Shown here: positions 1-7,233 of the stretch, piece by piece
Layout: each line of letters starts with the position of its first letter
Numbering within the stretch: the first letter of the stretch is position 1
NCBI GenBank assembly: GCA_964581455.1
Contig: CAZOOT010000090.1
Coordinates: 1 to 14,486, forward strand
Direction of reading: 5' to 3'
DNA from: VBAS01 sp964581455
GTDB taxonomy: Bacteria; Bacteroidota; Bacteroidia; Chitinophagales; Chitinophagaceae
Length of the DNA: 14,486 bases
Program-made: the position numbers and the translations under genes
Notes under the pieces: model-generated
What the model saw: only the letters and a program-made list of their open reading frames with translations
What the model was told of the DNA's origin: nothing
Database searches by the model: none

Positions 1-2
1 TT

Positions 3-1055
3 GCGCTGGTAAAATATATTGCTGATAAATCACATGCAGCTGGGCTGAAACTGGCTGTTCATTCCACGCAATTAAAAACAGCTCAACTGGCAGTAGATGC
101 AGGTGCCGATATATTGGTACATAGTGTAGATGATGCAGAGATCCCGGATGAATTTGTAAAAATTCTTTTGCAAAAAGGAGTTGCCTATATCCCGACACTG
201 ATCGTATCTGCCGGATACAGCAAGGTTTTTTCCGGCAAGCGGGATAATCATCCGCAAGACCTGGCCTGGGCCAATGCTTTTGCTTATGGATCCGTTTACG
301 ATCCGGAAGCCATGACGGAAAACGAAATGCCTGCCAGAATAAAAATGATGCGGCAATCAGGTTTACCTGCATCCATAAAAAGGGCTGATTCTATTATGGC
401 CATCAACCTGAAAAAATTATATAAGGCCGGTGTCATTATTGCCAGCGGATCTGACGCCGGTAATATCGGCACTTTTCATGCTTCCTCCTTTCTGCAGGAA
501 CTGGAAGCCATGCAAAAAGCAGGTTTGAGTATTGCTGAAATAATTAAATCCTCTACGATCAATCCGGCAATTGGTTTTGGAAAAGAAAAATTTTTGGGCA
601 GTATTGAAAAAGGAAAACTGGCGGATATGTTATTGCTGGAAAAAAATCCCCTGGAATCATTGCAGCATCTCAACAGTATTGAATACATTTTTAAAAGCGG
701 CAAACTCATTAAAGCAGATACCCTGATCAAAGAATCACCCGAAGCCATAGTGCAAAGACAACTCAATGCTTATAATGCAAGAGACATTAAAGCGTTTATG
801 GCCACTTACAGCGATGATATTGAATTGTATAATTTTCCGGATCAGCTAAGAGGAAAAGGAATGGAGAGTATCAAAGCCTATGAAACTTTTTTTGCCAATA
901 ATCCCAATCTCCATTGTGAAATTAAAAAGCGGATCGTTATCGGCAACAAGGTGATTGACCATGAACATGTGCGGTTGAAAAACGGCAGCATCAATGCCGT
1001 TGCTGTGTACGAAGTGGAAAACGGGAAAATTAAAAAAGTAACTTTTATCAGGTGA
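3..1055 (+). CDS. Amidohydrolase (imidazolonepropionase-like), C-terminal part, fused to an NTF2/SnoaL-like domain; 5' truncated
   Basis: The reading frame is open from the left edge, so the N-terminus lies outside the window; 350 residues are visible. Numbering from the first full codon, residues 1-205 look like the C-terminal half of a metal-dependent amidohydrolase TIM barrel. H20 (in AVHSTQ) and H40 (in LVHSVDD) sit where metal-binding histidines are expected, D151 (in GSDAGN) matches the metal-binding and catalytic aspartate, and the barrel ends with the usual 'GSIEKGKLADMLLLEKNPL' closing segment. Residues about 240-350 form an NTF2/SnoaL-like alpha+beta module (QRQLNAYNARDIKAFMATYS, then VYEVENGKIKKV). 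The substrate cannot be told from sequence; hydrolysis of an amide or related C-N bond is the family role. Any signal peptide would be upstream. The gene ends with TGA just before an A/T-rich inverted repeat. Confidence 0.85.
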   Translation, partial: ALVKYIADKSHAAGLKLAVHSTQLKTAQLAVDAGADILVHSVDDAEIPDEFVKILLQKGVAYIPTLIVSAGYSKVFSGKRDNHPQDLAWANAFAYGSVYDPEAMTENEMPARIKMMRQSGLPASIKRADSIMAINLKKLYKAGVIIASGSDAGNIGTFHASSFLQELEAMQKAGLSIAEIIKSSTINPAIGFGKEKFLGSIEKGKLADMLLLEKNPLESLQHLNSIEYIFKSGKLIKADTLIKESPEAIVQRQLNAYNARDIKAFMATYSDDIELYNFPDQLRGKGMESIKAYETFFANNPNLHCEIKKRIVIGNKVIDHEHVRLKNGSINAVAVYEVENGKIKKVTFIR

Positions 1056-1063
1056 AATCAATT

Positions 1064-1134
1064 ATGAGTTATGAATTCGGAATTATGAATGATTTTACAA
1101 AAAATAAACCGGCTATTCATAATTCATAACTCAT
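1064..1134. repeat. A/T-rich inverted repeat, family A, copy 1
   Basis: The left arm begins ATGAGTTATGAATT at 1064. The right arm at 1115-1134 is the reverse complement of ATGAGTTATGAATTATGAAT. The left arm has the same words with a 7-base insertion. The centre (GATTTTACAAAAAATAAACC) resembles the centre of the copy at 1899-1990. It lies between the amidohydrolase stop and the first membrane-protein paralogue and could fold as a long hairpin in RNA. A terminator role is possible, but there is no clear U-tract. Confidence 0.75.
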
Positions 1135-1152
1135 CATTCTAAATTAATCAAC

Positions 1153-1890
1153 ATGGAAGTACACCACCATGCACATACTGCCCGCAGAAAATGGACCCAT
1201 TATTTCTGGGAATTTTTAATGTTGTTCCTAGCTGTCTTCTGTGGATTTCTGGCAGAGTATCAGTTGGAACATACCATCGAAGATCAGCGGGAAAAAAAAT
1301 ATATTAAATCTTTAATTGAAGATTTGAAAGCGGATACTTCTGCTATTCAAACCTATCTTGATTTAAGAATGGAAAAAAGAATCATGATGGACTCATTGGT
1401 AATGTTGTTAAGTACTGGCAAGCACAAACAATTCGGCAATGAAACTTATTTTTTTGCAAGGCATGTTTTTAACGGCCCGCCATTTGTAAGCACGGATGGT
1501 ACAATACAACAATTAAAAAATGCCGGAAACCTCCGATTAATTAAGAATGAAAATATTATCAATAGTATTTTAGCTTATGATGCCAGAGTAAAGAATTTAA
1601 AAGAATGGGATGAGTCAGATACCAGGATAAGAACTACATTCAGAGAAATTGGGGGTTCTGTATTTAATGCAAATTCATTGTATAAAGCCATGGATTCAAA
1701 TTTCAAATTTGTAAGACCCGCAAATAATCCTCAATTAATAACTAATAACCCGATCTCTATTAATAATATTGTCTTCCAGATACAATATTTATCAATAAGC
1801 TGTTTAGGAAATAAGCTAAGAGGACAAGCCCTGAAAACAAAAGCTGAAAATCTGATTGAGTTGCTAAAAAAAGAATATCACCTAAAATGA
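1153..1890 (+). CDS. Uncharacterised single-span membrane protein, paralogue 1 of 3
   Basis: A 245-residue protein of no assigned function. The N-terminus is His-rich and basic (H4-H6, H8, R11-R12-K13, H16). It is followed by one hydrophobic helix at about residues 17-37 (core LMLFLAVFCGFLAEYQ), then a charged, mostly helical body. By the positive-inside rule the N-terminus should be cytoplasmic and the body periplasmic. A core at residues 117-130 (TIQQLKNAGNLRLI) and a C-terminal tail (LIELLKKEYHLK) are shared with the two following genes. The single N-terminal helix plus a 'T-x-x-x-L-K-x-x-G' core loosely recalls the DUF6090-type Bacteroidota membrane proteins, but I cannot assign the family from sequence alone. 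The ATG at 1153 is chosen because the His-rich start aligns with paralogue 2. There is no Shine-Dalgarno sequence; the leader is A/T-rich. Confidence 0.85.
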   Translation: MEVHHHAHTARRKWTHYFWEFLMLFLAVFCGFLAEYQLEHTIEDQREKKYIKSLIEDLKADTSAIQTYLDLRMEKRIMMDSLVMLLSTGKHKQFGNETYFFARHVFNGPPFVSTDGTIQQLKNAGNLRLIKNENIINSILAYDARVKNLKEWDESDTRIRTTFREIGGSVFNANSLYKAMDSNFKFVRPANNPQLITNNPISINNIVFQIQYLSISCLGNKLRGQALKTKAENLIELLKKEYHLK

Positions 1891-1898
1891 AAATAATG

Positions 1899-1990
1899 AT
1901 GAGTTATGTCTCAAGGACTCCTTCGGAGAATTTAGAGTTAAGAAAGACTTTACAAAACAAAAAAACTGTCATTCATAATTCATAATTCTA
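1899..1990. repeat. A/T-rich inverted repeat, family A, copy 2 (interrupted)
   Basis: Starts ATGAGTTATG at 1899 and ends with ATTCATAATTCATAATTC around 1971-1988, the same words as copy 1. The inner segment GACTTTACAAAACAAAAAAA matches the centre of copy 1. The left arm is interrupted by a GC-richer block (1911-1930) that contains a small hairpin, CTCC-TTC-GGAG, at 1918-1928. The repeat fills most of the 111-base gap between paralogues 1 and 2. Confidence 0.65.
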
Positions 1991-2001
1991 AATTTAAAAT
2001 T

Positions 2002-2751
2002 ATGGAAGTACATGCACACTCTCACACTCCCCGAAGAAAATGGACCCATTATTTCTGGGAGTTTCTCATGTTATTCCTCGCAGTGTTCTGCGGTTTTTTG
2101 GCAGAGTACCAACTGGAGCACACTATCGAACACCAGCGGGGAAAAATATATGCTTCAAACTTATATGAGGAGTTGAAAAAAGATACTTTAAGTATAAATG
2201 AAATAATTAAAAACAATATAAACATTTCAGGAAAACTTGATACGTTTTGCTTATTCAGCAGAGAAAAAAATGAACGTAATATTAATACTGGTATGCTCTA
2301 TTACTACAGTAATTATACGACTTCGGTTAATTTTTTTTCATCCAATAATACAACAATAGAGCAACTGAAAGGATCCGGGAACCTGCGATTGATGAACAAT
2401 ACTGTTTCCTATAATATAAGTGAGTATAATAAAAAACTCAGTGAACTGGAGAATGAATACAGGTTAACACAGGCTGAATTTATTAAAATGGAAGAGTTGT
2501 ATTTCAAAATTTTTGATTACAACCTGATAATTTTACATTTCGGGGTTGAGAAAGACTCGTCAAGAGACTCCATCTTCAAATTAAATCTTCCTTTAGTTAA
2601 TAACGACCCGCGTTTAATGAAAGAATTTGCCAGCTGGCTTAAATTTGAAAGTGGCATATATAACGACCATAATTCTCGTTTTCTGATACCCTTGAAAAGT
2701 AGTGCAACTAAATTAATAGCATTATTAAAAAAAGAATATAAACTGAAATGA
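2002..2751 (+). CDS. Uncharacterised single-span membrane protein, paralogue 2 of 3
   Basis: A 249-residue paralogue of the previous gene. The first 40 residues are nearly the same: a His-containing basic leader (MEVHAHSHTPRRKWTHYFWE), then the membrane helix core LMLFLAVFCGFLAEYQLEH. The body has diverged far more. It keeps the central core at about residues 118-131 (TIEQLKGSGNLRLM) and the C-terminal tail (LIALLKKEYKLK). The same topology is predicted, N-in with a roughly 205-residue extracytoplasmic body. No catalytic motif is visible. The strong conservation of leader plus helix against a variable body suggests that the N-terminus is the part with a fixed partner or membrane role; this is inference. 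No Shine-Dalgarno sequence; leader AATTTAAAATT. Confidence 0.85.
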   Translation: MEVHAHSHTPRRKWTHYFWEFLMLFLAVFCGFLAEYQLEHTIEHQRGKIYASNLYEELKKDTLSINEIIKNNINISGKLDTFCLFSREKNERNINTGMLYYYSNYTTSVNFFSSNNTTIEQLKGSGNLRLMNNTVSYNISEYNKKLSELENEYRLTQAEFIKMEELYFKIFDYNLIILHFGVEKDSSRDSIFKLNLPLVNNDPRLMKEFASWLKFESGIYNDHNSRFLIPLKSSATKLIALLKKEYKLK

Positions 2752-2822
2752 AATAGTATGTTGATGGATAAATTTTGAATTAACAGGTATTACAGATTAT
2801 TTCGATTTCAAAATAGTAAACA

Positions 2823-2888
2823 ATGGAAGTACATGCACACTCTCACACTCCCCGAAGAAAATGAACCCATTATTTCTGGGAGTTCTTA
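2823..2888 (+). other. Disrupted N-terminal coding segment of paralogue 3 (in-frame TGA)
   Basis: An ATG at 2823 begins the same reading as paralogue 2 (MEVHAHSHTPRRK), but codon 14, TGG (Trp) in both other copies, is TGA here (2862-2864). After the stop the frame carries on with the family residues THYFWEFL and reaches an in-frame ATG at 2889, 24 bases after the stop. It is therefore either the remnant of the original N-terminus or a 13-codon leader peptide upstream of a restart. Confidence 0.8.
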
Positions 2889-3560
2889 ATGTTGTTTCTA
2901 GCAGTGTTCTGCGGATTTCTGGCAGAATACCAACTGGAGCATAAAATTGAACAAGACCGGGAAAAGCAATTTATCAAAAGCCTGGTCGAGGATCTCTCTG
3001 AAGATACAATTACTCTGGCTCAGCTTGTAGATAATCTGAATGCCAACGTGAAAAGAATGGATTCGTTGAAAATTCTCTTATGCAGTGATGACGTGAAGAA
3101 TCAAGGATCCGATCTGTATTATTTAGGCAGAAGAGCTTCCCGTGGTGGTTGGTTGGCATTACATGACCGTACTATCCAGCAAATGAAGAATTCCGGAGCT
3201 TTCCGTCTGATCAGGAAAGAAAAAGTTTCAAAAGAGATCATTGAATATTATAACCAGCTTAATTTTATTTTAACCCTTCAAAACATTGATCTAAGTGAAA
3301 CAGAAGAATACAGAAGAATTGCAATAGGTGTATTTCATCCCTTGATTTTTGATAGTATGGTACAAGAAGACAACACGGTTAAGAGGCTTGAAGGAAACCC
3401 TGCATTACTTACATATGAAAAACAAACACTACTCCGGATGGCCGGTATCATATCGTATAGCAAAAATTCCAGGCTGGCCTTAGCCAAAGCAGAAAATATA
3501 ATGAAAGAATCTGCTGTTGAACTGATTGCATTATTGAAAAAAGAATACCGACTGGAATAA
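2889..3560 (+). CDS. Uncharacterised membrane protein, paralogue 3 of 3, N-terminally shortened by a nonsense codon
   Basis: From the ATG at 2889 the protein has 223 residues and begins directly in the hydrophobic helix (MLFLAVFCGFLAEYQ), lacking the His-rich basic leader of its two siblings. This Met is conserved in all three copies, so an internal start is possible. The body resembles paralogue 1 more than paralogue 2 (EHKIEQDREKQFIKSLVEDL against EHTIEDQREKKYIKSLIEDL in copy 1). It keeps the central core (TIQQMKNSGAFRLI) and the tail (LIALLKKEYRLE). There is no further stop or frameshift, so the inactivation, if real, is recent, or the short form is made. Without the R-R-K segment, membrane insertion or orientation could be altered. 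It could equally be called a pseudogene running from 2823. Confidence 0.65.
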   Translation: MLFLAVFCGFLAEYQLEHKIEQDREKQFIKSLVEDLSEDTITLAQLVDNLNANVKRMDSLKILLCSDDVKNQGSDLYYLGRRASRGGWLALHDRTIQQMKNSGAFRLIRKEKVSKEIIEYYNQLNFILTLQNIDLSETEEYRRIAIGVFHPLIFDSMVQEDNTVKRLEGNPALLTYEKQTLLRMAGIISYSKNSRLALAKAENIMKESAVELIALLKKEYRLE

Positions 3561-3574
3561 AAGCAGATTATAAA

Positions 3575-3633
3575 TTATGAGCAACAAGGTTCTTGTGTTT
3601 TCATTCATCACTCATAATTCTTAATTCATAATT
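3575..3633. repeat. A/T-rich repeat, family A, degenerate copy 3
   Basis: Contains ATTATGAG on the left and CTCATAATTCTTAATTCATAATT-like words at 3611-3633 on the right, the same vocabulary as copies 1 and 2. A small hairpin ACAAG-GTT-CTTGT lies at 3584-3596. It sits after paralogue 3 and directly before the terminator hairpin. Confidence 0.5.
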
Positions 3634-3634
3634 A

Positions 3635-3669
3635 AAAAGGCACCAGTATTCTGATGCCTTTTCTTTTTT
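3635..3669. terminator. Probable bidirectional intrinsic terminator
   Basis: AAAAGGCACCAG (3635-3646), loop TATT, then CTGATGCCTTTT (3651-3662) form a 12-bp stem with one G-T/A-C type mismatch, followed on the + strand by a T-rich run to 3669. The A-run on the left arm gives a U-run for the opposite strand. It lies between the convergent paralogue 3 gene and the S41 protease gene, whose stop codon is at 3671-3673. Confidence 0.8.
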
Positions 3670-3670
3670 A

Positions 3671-6600
3671 TCAATACGTATCTTTTATACCCTTTGCTCT
3701 CCGGTCTTCGAACGGAGGCTTGGGCGCCAGTTTGCGTGGATTGGTTTTGATCAGTTTCATTACTTCATCAATAGCTCTTTGCAATTGCGGATCATTTCCT
3801 TTGGCCAGTTGTGCCGGATCATCCCACACTTCAATAGTGGGTGTTACACCATAGCCTTCGGCAAACCATTTTCCATCCGGACCATAAAGCCTTGCATCTG
3901 GAACTGTAATTCCTCCTCCATCAATTAACTGATGGCCTGTTGCCGGGCCAACTAATATACCCAGTGTTCTTTCCCCAATGATCGGCCCAAGGTTAGCTGT
4001 TTTAAATGCCCAGGGAAATGCATCACCACCACTGCCTGCCCAACCATTAATGAGCATGGCTTTGGGTCCGTCGTTTCCTTTCACAGGCACACGACTGATA
4101 CCTGCATTACGCCAGGCGATATTATAATAATTAGGACGATGCAGCATTTCAATAAATCGATCACCCAATTGTCCACCGGCATTAAAACGTTCGTCAATAA
4201 TAAATCCTTCTTTATCATTCTGTGCATAGAACTGACGCATCAGTTCTGTTTGTCCTTGTCCGCCGGTATTCGGCATATAGGCATATCCGATTTTTCCATT
4301 GCTGAGTTCATCCACTTTTTTCCGGTTATTCTCGATCCACTCCAGGTGACGCAGCCGACGTTCTTGCCCTGTTGTCAATGTTTCTATCAATACATCTTTT
4401 GCTCCCTGCATTGATGGTTTATCATTTACTTTCAGAAGTACTGTGCTGTTTGCCATCCCATCAAAAGCTGCATAAGGATCAATAGTCACATCAATTGTTT
4501 TTCCATTGACGGCAAGTATATAATCTCCTTCTTTCACGGAGATTCCTGATGCATCAAATGGTGATCTTACTTCATTGTCCCATGCGGCAGGACGCACAAT
4601 TCTTTTTATCCGGTAAGCTCCGTTGGATAATTCCCAGTCAATACCCAAAAATCCATGACCCCGGTTACTGGCAGACTCAGTATCACCACCACCGGCATAA
4701 GTATGCCCGGCTGATAATTCCGAAATCATCTCTTCCTGAATATTTCCCACATCCCAGCGGGTGATAGCATCTTTCATTAGTTCACCATATTGCTTTCTGA
4801 TAGCATTCCAGTTTACCTGTTGCATTTCCGGATCGTAAAAGAAATCACGATAACGGCGCCAGGTGTCCTGAAAGATCTGGTTCCATTCTTCCCTTGGATT
4901 CAATGTCATCTCCATAGCTGAGGTACGCAGAGGTTTGTCAATTTTTTGTTCGGGTGCCGCTTTAATGATTCCTAAAGTATTTGACTGAAATACCAGAATA
5001 GACTTTCCGTCAGCAGTAGTTGCAAAATTTCCCACACCAGCCATGATTCTTTTTTCTTCCCGTTTTTCAAATTCATAATAATACAGTGCAGGTTGTTCTC
5101 CGCTGGTACCGGAATTCGGAAAACGCACATATATTATTTTACCATCCACGGCTGCAAGAGCTCCATAATTTCCCCCGCTGCTGGTTAAAACCTGAACTCT
5201 TGTTTCAAATAATTCCGGCTTTATGGAAATAGGTTTGGGCGCAGGCTTTTCAGCACTGGCAGGTTTTGTATCCGCAGTTGTTTTTTCAGCTGCCGGTTTT
5301 TCTGTTGCTGATTTTTCCTTACTGGCTGTGTCCTCAGTTATTTTCACTTCGTCATTGCGTGGCGGCAATAAACTTTTGGTTGCAGGATCTAACGTTGCAT
5401 AAGCTATCTGTGTAGAGTTAGGATAGATCCATGTGGCATCCATACTGCTGTACACCGGTTGAAGCCTGCGGTCAGTTTTAAAAAATAAATATTTTCCGGT
5501 GGGATCAAAAACAGGATAAGTGTCATTATAAAATCCAGAAGTTAGCTTATGCAATTTTTTATCGGCAAGGCTATATACGTAAATAGATGAGTTCAGATTT
5601 TCTCCGGTCTTATTGTAGGTTATAAAATTATTATCCGAACTCCAGCTAAGTCTGAATCCACGCAAGGCGCTGGAATTAAGTAAACTTGTTTTATCTACTG
5701 TAATATTTTCGTTGGTTGAAATTGTCAGCACCCGTATTTCCTGAAGGTCATTTATATAAGCCAGCTTCTTACTATCCGGAGACCAGAAGATCTGAAAGCC
5801 CATTCCTTTACCTGCATTCGTTATCTTCTTTGATGTGCCTTCTTTCATATCCTGTAACCAGATCTCGTACTCGCCGCTTTGATCACTCCAATAAGCGATC
5901 CACTTTCCATTGGGCGACCAGGCAGGATTCTGATCAAAAGCTCCGCTGCTATTAGTCAGGTTTAGTACCGGGCCATTTTCTGCTGGCACACTGAATAATT
6001 CTCCACGGGCCTGTACCACTACCCGTTTTGCATCCGGAGAAATATCAGCGCCAGCTACACGGCTACCTACATTTTCTACACGGGGCATCAGGGTGGCGAA
6101 ATCAGCTACCACATTTATTTTTACTTCGTCATATTTATGTGATGTAAGATTCAGTAAATACAGTTTGCCCCCGGCTTCAAATACAAGTTCATCGGGCCCG
6201 GCACTCATATGATTAATATCATCATCTTTAAACCTGGTAAGTTGTGTTTTACTTTTTGTGGCAATATCATAAACCCAAACATTCCGCCTTTTGTTATCAT
6301 CATTGTCTCCTATAAAATATATTTTGTTTTTATGCCATACCGGTTTGCCTTCGGTAGCACTGCTTTGTGTGATATTTTCTGCAGTCATTTTTTTTAAATT
6401 GAAAACAACCACATCAGATGCAAGGCCCCCACGGTACCGTTTGAACGGATACTCTTCAGTAATGCGGTTTACATAAGCAAAATTTTCTCCATCAGGAGAA
6501 AAACTACCCAGCTCTCCATAAGGAACCGGAAGTTTTTCAGGTAACCCGCCATTTTTTGATAATAAATAAAACTGGCTCACATTACCAACACCCATTTCTC

Positions 6601-6976
6601 TTACTGATGTAAATAAAATCTGGTTACCGTTCGGATGCCAGTCCACCACAATATCAGGTAAAGCATTCCAGGTTAACCTGTTTGGTACCCCACCACTTAC
6701 CGGCATGGTATACACATCTGCATTGCCTTTGTAACGGGCACTAAAAGCCAATGTTTTTCCATTGGGTGAAAAACGCGGGTTTGATTCTTCGCCTGCACTG
6801 GATGTAATTCGAGTGGCCATGCCGCCTGTTTTTGGTGCAATCCAGATATCACCACCATACACAAAACTTATTTGGGTAGCAGAAACATCGGGATAACGAA
6901 ACAGTCGGGCATCAATTTGTGCTTCTGATTGCTGACAAAATAAAATAATCGCAAACAGGAATAGAATTTTTCTCAT
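3671..6976 (-). CDS. Tricorn-type S41 family peptidase, periplasmic
   Basis: A 1101-residue homologue of tricorn protease, a large serine peptidase that trims oligopeptides. An N-terminal Sec signal (residues 1-19, MRKILFLFAIILFCQQSEA) points to export. Residues about 20-540 carry repeated PD40/WD-like blades (for example NPRFSPNGKTLAF, NPAWSPNGKWIAYWSD, YPVFDPTGKYLFF), consistent with tandem beta-propellers. A Lys/Glu/Ala/Pro-rich linker spans about 545-585. The core follows with H758 (SAGHTY), a PDZ-like domain at about 770-860, and the S41 domain with nucleophile S982 and D985 (GSGGD) and E1040 (WFAEGYG), matching the tricorn His/Ser/Glu catalytic set. The length fits bacterial tricorn homologues. 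It stands alone on the - strand, divergent from the dioxygenase gene; no partner aminopeptidase is present. The start ATG at 6974-6976 leads straight into the signal peptide. Confidence 0.93.
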   Translation of the reverse strand: MRKILFLFAIILFCQQSEAQIDARLFRYPDVSATQISFVYGGDIWIAPKTGGMATRITSSAGEESNPRFSPNGKTLAFSARYKGNADVYTMPVSGGVPNRLTWNALPDIVVDWHPNGNQILFTSVREMGVGNVSQFYLLSKNGGLPEKLPVPYGELGSFSPDGENFAYVNRITEEYPFKRYRGGLASDVVVFNLKKMTAENITQSSATEGKPVWHKNKIYFIGDNDDNKRRNVWVYDIATKSKTQLTRFKDDDINHMSAGPDELVFEAGGKLYLLNLTSHKYDEVKINVVADFATLMPRVENVGSRVAGADISPDAKRVVVQARGELFSVPAENGPVLNLTNSSGAFDQNPAWSPNGKWIAYWSDQSGEYEIWLQDMKEGTSKKITNAGKGMGFQIFWSPDSKKLAYINDLQEIRVLTISTNENITVDKTSLLNSSALRGFRLSWSSDNNFITYNKTGENLNSSIYVYSLADKKLHKLTSGFYNDTYPVFDPTGKYLFFKTDRRLQPVYSSMDATWIYPNSTQIAYATLDPATKSLLPPRNDEVKITEDTASKEKSATEKPAAEKTTADTKPASAEKPAPKPISIKPELFETRVQVLTSSGGNYGALAAVDGKIIYVRFPNSGTSGEQPALYYYEFEKREEKRIMAGVGNFATTADGKSILVFQSNTLGIIKAAPEQKIDKPLRTSAMEMTLNPREEWNQIFQDTWRRYRDFFYDPEMQQVNWNAIRKQYGELMKDAITRWDVGNIQEEMISELSAGHTYAGGGDTESASNRGHGFLGIDWELSNGAYRIKRIVRPAAWDNEVRSPFDASGISVKEGDYILAVNGKTIDVTIDPYAAFDGMANSTVLLKVNDKPSMQGAKDVLIETLTTGQERRLRHLEWIENNRKKVDELSNGKIGYAYMPNTGGQGQTELMRQFYAQNDKEGFIIDERFNAGGQLGDRFIEMLHRPNYYNIAWRNAGISRVPVKGNDGPKAMLINGWAGSGGDAFPWAFKTANLGPIIGERTLGILVGPATGHQLIDGGGITVPDARLYGPDGKWFAEGYGVTPTIEVWDDPAQLAKGNDPQLQRAIDEVMKLIKTNPRKLAPKPPFEDRRAKGIKDTY

Positions 6977-7186
6977 AATTATTGTTTTTGAAATAAAGGG
7001 TGGGTAAGTGTTTTAAATATAAGAATTTTATAGTCGGGAAAAATAAATTTATTATGGGCTGCTGATAATATTTTATGATTGGAATAACCGGATGATGGAA
7101 ATGACGGCTTGAGAAACTAAATATGTCTGCTCCTCAAAATTTAGTAGATTCATGCCTTCTTTCTAAATCCTGCTCTCTGATTTCAA

Positions 7187-7214
7187 TTGGTATTATATTG
7201 TTTAAGTAATTTAT
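7187..7214 (+). promoter_or_regulatory. Possible Bacteroidota-type promoter for the dioxygenase gene
   Basis: TTG at 7187-7189, a 17-base spacer and TAATTTAT at 7207-7214 partly match the Bacteroidota sigma-70 pattern (-33 TTTG, -7 TAnnTTTG). The implied 5' leader would be only about 13 bases before the ATG at 7234. The match at -7 is incomplete in an A/T-rich setting. The rest of the 257-base divergent gap (6977-7233) shows only a weak 7-bp inverted repeat at 7116-7145. Confidence 0.3.
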
Positions 7215-7233
7215 TCATCTTAAAACTATTCTT

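Noticed and set aside
1064..3633. CRISPR-like array
   Set aside because: The repeated units are degenerate, palindromic and separated by whole genes, with no regular spacers or cas genes.
3635..3669. Phage or element attachment site at the hairpin
   Set aside because: Better explained as a terminator between convergent genes; no integrase or duplicated flank is present.
4139..6476. Several short + strand open frames opposite the S41 protease
   Set aside because: They are antisense to a continuous 1101-codon gene with all domains and active-site residues in place.
6977..7233. Small RNA or riboswitch in the divergent gap
   Set aside because: Only a weak 7-bp inverted repeat is visible, with no recognisable aptamer motif.
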